A model generated the notes under the pieces. It had not been told where the DNA came from. It saw nothing but the letters and a program-made list of their open reading frames with translations, and did no database searches. Both the position numbers and the translations under genes were made by a program. Positions 26,985 through 33,900 of a DNA stretch of 64,000 nucleotides are shown here, piece by piece (positions within the stretch are counted from its first letter, which is position 1; the number at the start of each line of letters is the position of its first letter). Origin of the DNA: Scrofimicrobium canadense (lineage in GTDB: Bacteria > Actinomycetota > Actinomycetes > Actinomycetales > Actinomycetaceae); the NCBI RefSeq assembly GCF_009696615.1, contig NZ_VULO01000005.1, positions 62,001 to 126,000 of the forward strand, in the 5' to 3' direction.

Positions 26985-28313
26985 ATGGTCACGAATGATA
27001 CTCGGGGGTTGTTGGATTCGGGTGTGAAGTATCCGGTGATTTTTGGTGAGTATCCGTTGCGTGATCCGTACTATTTGGCGGTCATTTTTCTCGTGTTTCC
27101 TGCGCTTGCCTTCGGTTGGCCATTTTATGATTACCTCCGCGGTGATCTTGAGCTGGAGATTGCGGTAGCCACGAGTGTCCTTGTTGTCTTGACTGTTCTG
27201 TTTGTGGTTGTGGGTTTGAGTGTGCGGTCTGTGGTGTGGCGGTGGCGGATTGGGGGGTTGGTTCGTCGGGTGCGTGGTTTTCGTTCTGGTGAGGTGTTGG
27301 TTGCGGCGCGGTGTATGTTGCCGTATCGGCGGGTGTTGGAGCGGACGCGGTTTAAGCAGAAGTGGAGTTTGTTGCCTACTCGGTTGGAAGAGCCGGTGGT
27401 GTTGGTTGATGTGGGGGATGCTATCGAGGTGTGGGGGCTTCGTTCGAGGAAGGAGCCTATGGGGGTGATTGCGGTGGATGCGTATTTTTATATGTTGCAT
27501 GTGCCGGGTGTGGGGTCTAATCATGTGTATCAGGGGTTGGCGATTGGTACTCGGGGTTTTGTGTCGGCTCGTGCGGGCGAGGTGGTGGAGTACGCGGTTG
27601 TTGTGAGGCCTTTTGTTGAGCCTGTGGGTAAGCGTAGTGATTATGCCCGTCAGGTTGAGGATAGTGTTCGCGCTCTTGAGCGGTTGGATGTTGTGGGTAA
27701 GGAGTTGCGTGCGGGTAGTGTGATTGTTCGTCCTGCCGGTGGTGTGGTGGTGTCTTTGGCGGTGACTTTTTCGGTTGGTTGGTATTTGTCGGTTGGTGAG
27801 TGTTCTTCTGCTCGTTTGACTCAGGGGCGGTGTGAGCCGCATTGGATTACGCCTGACATGTGTTGGAGCCAGATTGGGCAGTGGTATCCCGATGGGCTTG
27901 GTGAGCAGTGTTGTGGGGTCGCGCGTGTTGGTGTTGTTGATACTGGGGTGGTTGGGGCCAGTGGGGGGTTTACTCATGGGGGTCAGGTTTGTCCCCATGG
28001 TCATCCGTGTAAGTCTCAGCCGGTAGAGTTTTCGTATTTTTGGTCTGGGTGGCAGCAGGTGTTTGCTGATACTGTCAGTGAGTGTGTGGTGGTTCGTCAG
28101 TTTATTCCGTTGCGTGATGTTGAGGGGATGACGGTTCCTGCTGGTGATAAAACATTAGGGTTTGTGCTTGAGTATGAGTGCTACCGCGCGGAGAATGTGA
28201 GAGAGTTTTTGCGTTCAACCGAAGCTCTTTTCCCTCGTCTAACTAACACCAGCATTCCCCTGCCCGCACCCACCCACACCACACCCACCCACACAACCCA
28301 CACCGGGCCATGA
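26985..28313 (+). CDS. Membrane protein of unknown function, tandem copy B
   Basis: A 442-residue paralogue of the preceding gene. The open frame begins at TTG 26961, but the ATG at 26985 follows TAGGTGA and is the better start. The first 75 or so residues, including both hydrophobic segments, differ clearly from copy A, while everything after VGLSVRSVVWRW is essentially identical. The stop shares ATGA with the next gene (28310-28313). Copy B keeps the junction to the downstream gene, so copy A is probably the product of the duplication that was inserted upstream. Confidence 0.6.
   Translation: MVTNDTRGLLDSGVKYPVIFGEYPLRDPYYLAVIFLVFPALAFGWPFYDYLRGDLELEIAVATSVLVVLTVLFVVVGLSVRSVVWRWRIGGLVRRVRGFRSGEVLVAARCMLPYRRVLERTRFKQKWSLLPTRLEEPVVLVDVGDAIEVWGLRSRKEPMGVIAVDAYFYMLHVPGVGSNHVYQGLAIGTRGFVSARAGEVVEYAVVVRPFVEPVGKRSDYARQVEDSVRALERLDVVGKELRAGSVIVRPAGGVVVSLAVTFSVGWYLSVGECSSARLTQGRCEPHWITPDMCWSQIGQWYPDGLGEQCCGVARVGVVDTGVVGASGGFTHGGQVCPHGHPCKSQPVEFSYFWSGWQQVFADTVSECVVVRQFIPLRDVEGMTVPAGDKTLGFVLEYECYRAENVREFLRSTEALFPRLTNTSIPLPAPTHTTPTHTTHTGP
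27210..28312 (+). repeat. 1.1-kb tandem direct repeat, copy B
   Basis: Partner of 25851-26953. The coding strand is very rich in G and T with few C, unlike genes on either side; the repeat ends exactly in the start codon of the 197-residue downstream gene. Confidence 0.95.
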
Positions 28314-28903
28314 CAGTCCCCTCCGCTAATTTGCCGGTGTTGAAGCCTGTCTTTTGTTTCCCGGATCGGTGGCTTGTTATTGATCTGAGTGAGCCAGGCT
28401 CTATTGCTGTCAAGATTCGCGATTACGCTGATCGGAATGTGTTGGCACCAGTAGATGACGAAACACGCAGACAAATTTGTGGCCGTATTCAAGAATCCGT
28501 TGGCGCGGCGCTCGATGCAGATGCAGCGATCTGGGCGGGAGCACTTATCCCAGGAGAGCCATTCCTGTTCTCACTCACTTGTGTTGTACGCTGTCTTTCC
28601 ATGCCCCGCAATGACGCTGAAGAATTGATAGAAACGATGCTGGAAACAGGTCAGGACACCGAAGTGTTCACATCGCGATTGTCACGAGGGATCCGACAGT
28701 GGATTCCATTGCCTCCACCAGAACTCACCTCGGATGCTGCCCTAGCGCAAGAGGCAGTGATCTACTCTCTGACTGACAGCAAACACGATGCATTATTGCA
28801 GCTGTCTTTCACACTCCCCGTAGTCAAAGACAAAACGGTATTCACAAGCCTGTTTGATTCTATAGCAGGAACCTGGTGGCTGGTGAATAGAGAGAAGCAA
28901 TGA
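28310..28903 (+). CDS. Hypothetical protein of the type VII locus (197 aa)
   Basis: Unrecognised soluble protein with no signal or membrane segment. It starts in the ATGA overlap with copy B and ends in an ATGA overlap with the next gene, so it is translationally coupled on both sides. The segment RGIRQWIPLPPPE followed by strands and a final helix loosely recalls VVRQFIPLRDVEG near the end of the tandem proteins, which hints at a shared C-terminal fold; this is a weak visual similarity. A chaperone or immunity role is only a guess from position. Confidence 0.55.
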   Translation: MTVPSANLPVLKPVFCFPDRWLVIDLSEPGSIAVKIRDYADRNVLAPVDDETRRQICGRIQESVGAALDADAAIWAGALIPGEPFLFSLTCVVRCLSMPRNDAEELIETMLETGQDTEVFTSRLSRGIRQWIPLPPPELTSDAALAQEAVIYSLTDSKHDALLQLSFTLPVVKDKTVFTSLFDSIAGTWWLVNREKQ

Positions 28904-29403
28904 CATTTTTAGATGTGCCAGCACCGCCAGACTGGGACTTGGTTGGAAAAGGTGAATCAGTCCCAGCAAGGTCGGCTAAGTACGCAAGCCTCATCGAAGT
29001 CCTTCTGGACTATGACTCGCTACTGGTGGGCTATTGGTATCCAGAAGTTCACCAGGGCGCTCATGGCTCTCTGCGCGTGTCACTGAGAGACGAAGAAACC
29101 TCATATGCAAGGGCTTTGCAGGAAAGAAAAACTGAGCCCTACGTTGATTTCACTGACGTACTCGAATACGAGTGTTGGGAACAAGAGATCCCTGCTGGCA
29201 GAGTCATTGGTACCAGCGCATTGCTCAAGGACTGTGAGGAAAACCTGTTTAGTCTCTCAGTAACTGCGGATGTCTTCTTTGGCGGCTCTCCGCAGGCCTT
29301 CACGTTTGAGTTTATTACCAGTTCTTTACAACACGCGGAGGCTTTCCGAACGTCTGTCTCTGACATTGTCTGGCAGACCCGAAGCGCTGAGCTTTCTCAG
29401 TAA
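28900..29403 (+). CDS. Hypothetical protein of the type VII locus (167 aa)
   Basis: Unrecognised soluble protein, last gene of the locus. It contains DVLEYECWEQEIPAG and ends with a helix, FEFITSSLQHAEAF, a layout similar to the end of the tandem membrane proteins (LEYECYRAENVREF). It may be a stand-alone version of that C-terminal domain. Codon use is ordinary, unlike the tandem pair. The run of translational overlaps ends here. Confidence 0.55.
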   Translation: MTFLDVPAPPDWDLVGKGESVPARSAKYASLIEVLLDYDSLLVGYWYPEVHQGAHGSLRVSLRDEETSYARALQERKTEPYVDFTDVLEYECWEQEIPAGRVIGTSALLKDCEENLFSLSVTADVFFGGSPQAFTFEFITSSLQHAEAFRTSVSDIVWQTRSAELSQ

Positions 29404-29717
29404 CGGCTGTCTAGCTTCCATGCGCTGGGAATTCTCGCCAGTGCGCCGAGTCGTGGCCGGAAAGTGCCATGTAGGTATGCCTACGAAGTACCTTGAGCTT
29501 TGCCCTGTGTGCTGATCGGCCGCTGTGTAGCGGAAGAATCACTCTTGGCCAGGTGGATTCGGGGGAGGGTAGAAAAGCGGGGTGGAATTGTCCAGGTGGG
29601 AGTAGATGATTCACGGGAGTTTCTGAAGGCATGGACTTTCTCCTCTGCGTGGATGGCCCTGCAACTCCCTGGGCGATGTGGCATATGCCGGGGCCGCATA
29701 CCGCCCCGTGTACGGTT
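29404..29717. other. Gap without a recognised gene
   Basis: 314 bases between the end of the type VII operon and the convergent PspC gene. No credible coding frame or known repeat was seen. A weak hairpin (CGTGTACGG ... CCGTACGTG, about 29703-29732) overlaps the PspC stop and could serve as a terminator. Confidence 0.4.
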
Positions 29718-30038
29718 TTATGACTCCGTACGTGGGAATTGGGGGTCCTGTTCCTGCTGCTGAGCCTGCGCCTGGTAGTACCCAGCCCAGTAACCCTGCT
29801 GGTAGCCAGTCTGGTAGTTCTGTGGCGGCTGAGGTTGACCGTAGACGCTCACATCTGCCGGGATGACAGCCCAGAAGACCAGGTACACCAGGAAGGTCGG
29901 GAATACTGCAGTAAAAACAGCGATGATGACGGTAAGGATACGCACCAATGTGGGGTCGATACCGAAATAGTTGGCGATGCCTGAGCACACTCCGCCGAAC
30001 ACCTTATTTTGGGTGTCGCGTACAAGTTTCTTTTCCAT
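29718..30038 (-). CDS. PspC-domain membrane protein
   Basis: A 106-residue protein whose first 60 residues are a PspC domain: LVRDTQNKVFGGVCSGIANYFGIDPTLVR followed by a hydrophobic segment (VFTAVFPTFLVYLVFWAVIP). The rest is a Gln/Tyr-rich low-complexity tail. PspC proteins are envelope-stress factors or anti-sigma-like sensors. It is divergent from ppdK. Confidence 0.85.
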   Translation of the reverse strand: MEKKLVRDTQNKVFGGVCSGIANYFGIDPTLVRILTVIIAVFTAVFPTFLVYLVFWAVIPADVSVYGQPQPPQNYQTGYQQGYWAGYYQAQAQQQEQDPQFPRTES

Positions 30039-30129
30039 ATTTTTAGGTTATAGGGCGCACGCCAAAGCATCTATCGGGTATTCCCCTGATTGAACCCTGG
30101 TAAAGGGGGGACTTCAGCCCTAGATTGCT

Positions 30130-30138
30130 TGCTAGAAT
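30130..30138 (+). promoter_or_regulatory. Extended -10 promoter element of ppdK
   Basis: TGCTAGAAT, an extended -10 with 5 of 6 consensus bases, 42 bases before the ppdK start. No good -35 was seen, as usual for extended -10 promoters. Confidence 0.5.
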
Positions 30139-30179
30139 GACAGAGGCAGTTAATAACTACACGGAGGCCAATACAACCC

Positions 30180-32882
30180 ATGGTCAAATACGTTTACGAT
30201 TTCACGCAGGGTGACAAGGACAAGAAGGACCTGCTAGGTGGCAAGGGAGCTAACCTCGCAGAAATGACCAAGTTAGGTCTTCCTGTCCCCCCTGGATTCA
30301 CTATTACAACGGAAGCATGTCGGGCTTACCTCAATGAAGGTGCAGTTCCTGAAGTACTTGCTCCCGAAGTCACTCAAGAACTAGTCAAAGTCGAGCAGCA
30401 GATGGGGAGGAAACTGGGAGATGCTCAGGATCCGCTGCTGGTATCGGTGCGGTCGGGAGCTAAGTTCTCCATGCCGGGCATGATGGAGACAGTTCTCAAC
30501 ATCGGTCTCAACGATGATTCTGTCCTGGGGCTGGCAAAGACCGCTGATGATGAGCGCTTTGCTTGGGATTCCTACCGTCGCCTTATCCAGATGTTCGGCA
30601 AGACGGTTATGGACATCGAAGGTGACTATTTCTCAGACGCATTAGAGGCACTCAAAGCTGAGCGCGGCGTTCAGGCTGACACGGACCTCACCGCAGAGGA
30701 CCTCAAGGGTCTTGTTGCTACGTATAAGAAGATTTTCAAAGAGCAGACAGGACGCGATTTCCCTCAGGATCCTCGTGAGCAGATGGATCTTGCTATCGAG
30801 GCAGTTTTCCGTTCGTGGAATACTGAGCGCGCGAAGATTTACCGTCGCCGTGAGCGTATTCCAGATGACCTGGGCACTGCGGTTAACGTGCAGACCATGG
30901 TCTTTGGCAATATGGGGGAAACCTCTGGCACCGGCGTGTGCTTCACCCGTGACCCTTCCACAGGGCACTCGGGCGTCTACGGCGATTATTTGATGAACGC
31001 TCAGGGTGAGGACGTCGTTGCGGGGATTCGCAACACGCTGCCGCTTGCCGCGCTGGAAGAAACAGACGCCACCTCGTATAAGCAGCTGCGTGACATCATG
31101 CGCACCCTGGAAACTCACTACCAGGACCTGTGCGACATTGAGTTCACCATTGAACGCGGCAAACTGTGGATGCTGCAGACCCGCGTGGGTAAGCGAACCG
31201 CGGCTGCGGCATTCCGCGTCGCCACTCAGTTGGTCGATGAAAAACTCATCACTATGGACGAGGCGTTAGAGCGTGTCACCGGCGCTCAGCTGACCCAGCT
31301 GATGTTCCCTCAGATTGATCCCGATGCAGAGAAAACTCTCGTCACTAAGGGCATGGCTGCCTCACCGGGTGCTGCGGTTGGAAAGATCGTTTTCAATAAC
31401 GATCAGGCCGAGGCGGCTGCCGCTGCGGGCGTAAAGTCTGTGCTGGTGCGCCGTGAAACCAATCCGGATGACCTTCCCGGTATGGTTGCCGCTGAGGGCG
31501 TGCTGACAGCCCGTGGAGGTAAAACCTCGCATGCAGCGGTGGTTGCTCGTGGCATGGGTAAGACGTGCGTTGTTGGTGCGGAAGCCTTGGATATCAATGA
31601 AGAAGAAGGCGTTGTCAAGGTCGCTGGTCATACCCTCACCGCCGATGACGTCATCGCCATTGACGGAACGACTGGTGAAGTGTTCCTCGGCGAGGTTGCC
31701 GTACAGGATTCACCTGTGACAACCTACCTGGCCGATGGTTTGGAAGCTGGGCTTGCTGCGGCTGGTGGCGATAAGGACGTGTCAGAGCTGATTGCAGCCG
31801 TTGATCGCCTGTTGTCCCATGCGGACAAGGTCCGGCGCATGCAGGTGCGTGCTAATGCTGACACACCACTGGATTCTGAGCGTGCTGTTGCATTTGGCGC
31901 TCAGGGCATTGGCCTGTGCCGCACCGAGCACATGTTCTTGGGGGACCGTCGCCCTCTGGTTGAGCGCGCGATTCTTTCTGAACCTGGTTCGGATGCCCGC
32001 ACCTCAGCTTTGACTGCTTTGGAAGAGAAGCAAAAGGGAGACTTCCTGGAAATGCTGAAGGTGATGAGTGGTCTTCCTATGACTATTCGTCTTATCGACC
32101 CACCGTTGCATGAGTTCTTGCCAGACCTCACATCGCTGGAAATTCAGGCTGCCGTTGCTAAAGCTACGGGTGACACTTTGGATGATACTACGGCAAAAAT
32201 GCTCATTGAGGTGCGCCGCCTCCACGAGCAAAACCCGATGCTTGGTTTGCGTGGTGTGCGTTTGGGACTTTACCTTGAAGGCCTGTTCTTACTGCAGATT
32301 CGCGCGGTCGCTGAAGCAACTGCAGAGCTGAAGAAGCAGGGCTTGGATCCCAAGCCTGAGATCATGGTTCCTTTGGTGGGGTCAGTTCGTGAGCTTGCCT
32401 TGATCCGCGAGCAGGCTGAGGGTGCTATTGCAGAGGTATCGGCCAACTACGGTGTGGACTTGGATATACCCATTGGTTGTATGGTCGAGTTGCCGCGTGC
32501 AGCGATGACGGCTGAAGACCTGGCCACTGAGGCTGACTTCTTCAGCTTCGGTACCAATGACCTCACTCAGACAGTGTGGGGCTTCTCCCGCGACGATGTC
32601 GAAGGCGTATTCTTCCCCCTCTACATCGAAGAGGGTATTTTCGGGGTGTCGCCATTTGAAACCATTGATGTGCACGGCGTGGGCCGGGTTGTCGAAGAAG
32701 GCGTCAAACGTGGTCGCTCTACTAAGCCTGACCTCAAGTTGGGCGTGTGTGGTGAGCATGGAGGCGATCCTGACTCCATCCACTTCTTCAACTCCATCGG
32801 GTTGAACTACGTGTCGTGTTCACCCTTCCGCGTGCCGGTGGCCCGCCTTGAAGCAGGACGCGCCACGGTAATGCAGGGCTAG
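30180..32882 (+). CDS. ppdK: Pyruvate, phosphate dikinase
   Basis: A 900-residue enzyme interconverting pyruvate, ATP and Pi with phosphoenolpyruvate, AMP and PPi. The N-terminal ATP-grasp part begins GGKGANLAEMTKLGLPVPPGF. The phospho-histidine swivel domain has GGKTSHAAVVARGMG with the histidine at residue 451, and the C-terminal TIM barrel ends with GVCGEHGGDP bearing the catalytic cysteine. Length equals bacterial PPDK. The start follows CGGAGG. The PPi-consuming or -producing reaction links it to the inorganic pyrophosphatase further on. It is followed by repeat copy 3. Confidence 0.97.
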   Translation: MVKYVYDFTQGDKDKKDLLGGKGANLAEMTKLGLPVPPGFTITTEACRAYLNEGAVPEVLAPEVTQELVKVEQQMGRKLGDAQDPLLVSVRSGAKFSMPGMMETVLNIGLNDDSVLGLAKTADDERFAWDSYRRLIQMFGKTVMDIEGDYFSDALEALKAERGVQADTDLTAEDLKGLVATYKKIFKEQTGRDFPQDPREQMDLAIEAVFRSWNTERAKIYRRRERIPDDLGTAVNVQTMVFGNMGETSGTGVCFTRDPSTGHSGVYGDYLMNAQGEDVVAGIRNTLPLAALEETDATSYKQLRDIMRTLETHYQDLCDIEFTIERGKLWMLQTRVGKRTAAAAFRVATQLVDEKLITMDEALERVTGAQLTQLMFPQIDPDAEKTLVTKGMAASPGAAVGKIVFNNDQAEAAAAAGVKSVLVRRETNPDDLPGMVAAEGVLTARGGKTSHAAVVARGMGKTCVVGAEALDINEEEGVVKVAGHTLTADDVIAIDGTTGEVFLGEVAVQDSPVTTYLADGLEAGLAAAGGDKDVSELIAAVDRLLSHADKVRRMQVRANADTPLDSERAVAFGAQGIGLCRTEHMFLGDRRPLVERAILSEPGSDARTSALTALEEKQKGDFLEMLKVMSGLPMTIRLIDPPLHEFLPDLTSLEIQAAVAKATGDTLDDTTAKMLIEVRRLHEQNPMLGLRGVRLGLYLEGLFLLQIRAVAEATAELKKQGLDPKPEIMVPLVGSVRELALIREQAEGAIAEVSANYGVDLDIPIGCMVELPRAAMTAEDLATEADFFSFGTNDLTQTVWGFSRDDVEGVFFPLYIEEGIFGVSPFETIDVHGVGRVVEEGVKRGRSTKPDLKLGVCGEHGGDPDSIHFFNSIGLNYVSCSPFRVPVARLEAGRATVMQG

Positions 32883-32910
32883 GGCTCTGCCTTACCTGGC
32901 TTAACACCGC

Positions 32911-32965
32911 GAGTGCGTGGTTTTGACGCAGAATTTCGATGAGAATCTGCGCATTCCACGCACTC
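32911..32965. repeat. 55-nt palindromic repeat, copy 3
   Basis: Starts GAGTGCGTGGTTTTGACGC and ends TCCACGCACTC. With flanks, the outer arms are a perfect 14 bp (CCGCGAGTGCGTGG / CCACGCACTCGCGG). The inner stem differs from other copies (GCAGA / TCTGC), pairing being kept. It lies between convergent ppdK and the DUF898 gene. Confidence 0.88.
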
Positions 32966-32980
32966 GCGGCATTTTAATTC

Positions 32981-33565
32981 TTAGAACTGCCGAACTAGGT
33001 TTCTTTGGTCAACCTCTTGGTGCTCAACGATCCATCGTGTGTATCGGGGAACAACCCAAAAAGAGTAGATACCCAACGTGATGATGGTCAGAAGTAGCCA
33101 TACTATCCAGTGGCCCATGATCCCACCTAGCGTGCCGGTGAACCGCAAGCGCATCCCGTTAATATAGGTGTGTTCACACCGCCACTTTTGCAAGAGGATG
33201 TTGGCGTAGGGGAAGAGAATCCCCAGGGTGATGGCAGTGATGAGAAAAGCCAGCAATGCAGTGGCAACATATGACCCTGCTGATCCGTCGAAGCGGAATA
33301 CCAGGCGGGCTGGCGGCGCAGCTGACGTTGATTGATGAGGCTGGATGGGTGGCGGTGCTTCCACTGGTTTCTCCCTGCGTATACCTAGTGCCTGATCGAC
33401 GCGGGGGTCTTCCAAGGCGATCAGCCATTCACGCAGGCCCGGGTATAGCTGGGGGTGCGCTGCAATGTGAGGTGCTAGTTCGGGGTGTTGTTCGGCAATG
33501 GTCGCTAAGACAAGGGCATCAGTCATCGGGTCTTGCAATGCCGCCCATGCTTCTTCATATGTCAT
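32981..33565 (-). CDS. Variant-leucine-repeat plus DUF898-like membrane protein
   Basis: A 194-residue protein from the ATG at 33565 (an upstream extension to 33628 lacks a start with a ribosome-binding site). Residues about 8-60 match the variant leucine-rich repeat seen in the protein at 55151 (LATIAEQHPELAPHIAAHP, then YPGLREWL). The C-terminal 100 residues carry two to three membrane segments with TLGILFPYANILLQKW and TLGIYSFWVVPRYTRW, typical of DUF898/YjgN proteins. Function unknown. It is divergent from feoA. Confidence 0.7.
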   Translation of the reverse strand: MTYEEAWAALQDPMTDALVLATIAEQHPELAPHIAAHPQLYPGLREWLIALEDPRVDQALGIRREKPVEAPPPIQPHQSTSAAPPARLVFRFDGSAGSYVATALLAFLITAITLGILFPYANILLQKWRCEHTYINGMRLRFTGTLGGIMGHWIVWLLLTIITLGIYSFWVVPRYTRWIVEHQEVDQRNLVRQF

Positions 33566-33654
33566 AAGTGCTATGCTAATGACTTTTTCCTTCTCCCTAT
33601 ATTCCAGTGTCCTTCGCAGGCGACGCAATAGGCCATTGGTCCCACCTATTTCCG

Positions 33655-33673
33655 TTAGGTGAGGCTAACATTA
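33655..33673 (+). promoter_or_regulatory. DtxR/IdeR-type iron box upstream of feoA
   Basis: TTAGGTGAGGCTAACATTA matches the actinobacterial DtxR/IdeR consensus TTAGGTTAGGCTAACCTAA at 16 of 19 positions. It ends 5 bases before the feoA start, so bound Fe-repressor would block the operon. Confidence 0.75.
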
Positions 33674-33678
33674 GTCAT

Positions 33679-33900
33679 GTGAATCTCAGCGAATGTCCTT
33701 TGCGCACCAGGGCGCGGATTGTTGATCCTGCCGTAAGCGACAAATATCTCCTGCGCTTTCAAGAACTCGGTATTCGACCCGGTGCAGATTTCACTGCGGT
33801 GAATCGTTCTTTGATCTCTGGAGTTGTCATCAATATCGGCGGCACTCGGATAGCTGTGGATCGCGGTAGCGCGCGAAAGATGGAAGTTGAGATCCTCTAA
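33679..33900 (+). CDS. feoA: Ferrous iron transport protein A
   Basis: A 73-residue SH3-like protein (LRTRARIVDPAV...LGIRPGADFTAV...INIGGTRIAVDRGSA) that assists FeoB. The GTG at 33679 gives the normal FeoA length; the frame is open back to 33607, but that would include the iron box inside the coding region. The TAA overlaps the feoB ATG by one base. Confidence 0.88.
   Translation: MNLSECPLRTRARIVDPAVSDKYLLRFQELGIRPGADFTAVNRSLISGVVINIGGTRIAVDRGSARKMEVEIL

Noticed and set aside
26973-28004. Long antisense reading frame (over 300 codons) opposite tandem copy B, and a similar one opposite copy A
   Set aside because: They exist because the plus strand is G+T-rich and so lacks antisense stops; the product is a Thr/His/Pro/Asn-rich low-complexity chain and the plus frame has membrane segments and operon overlaps.
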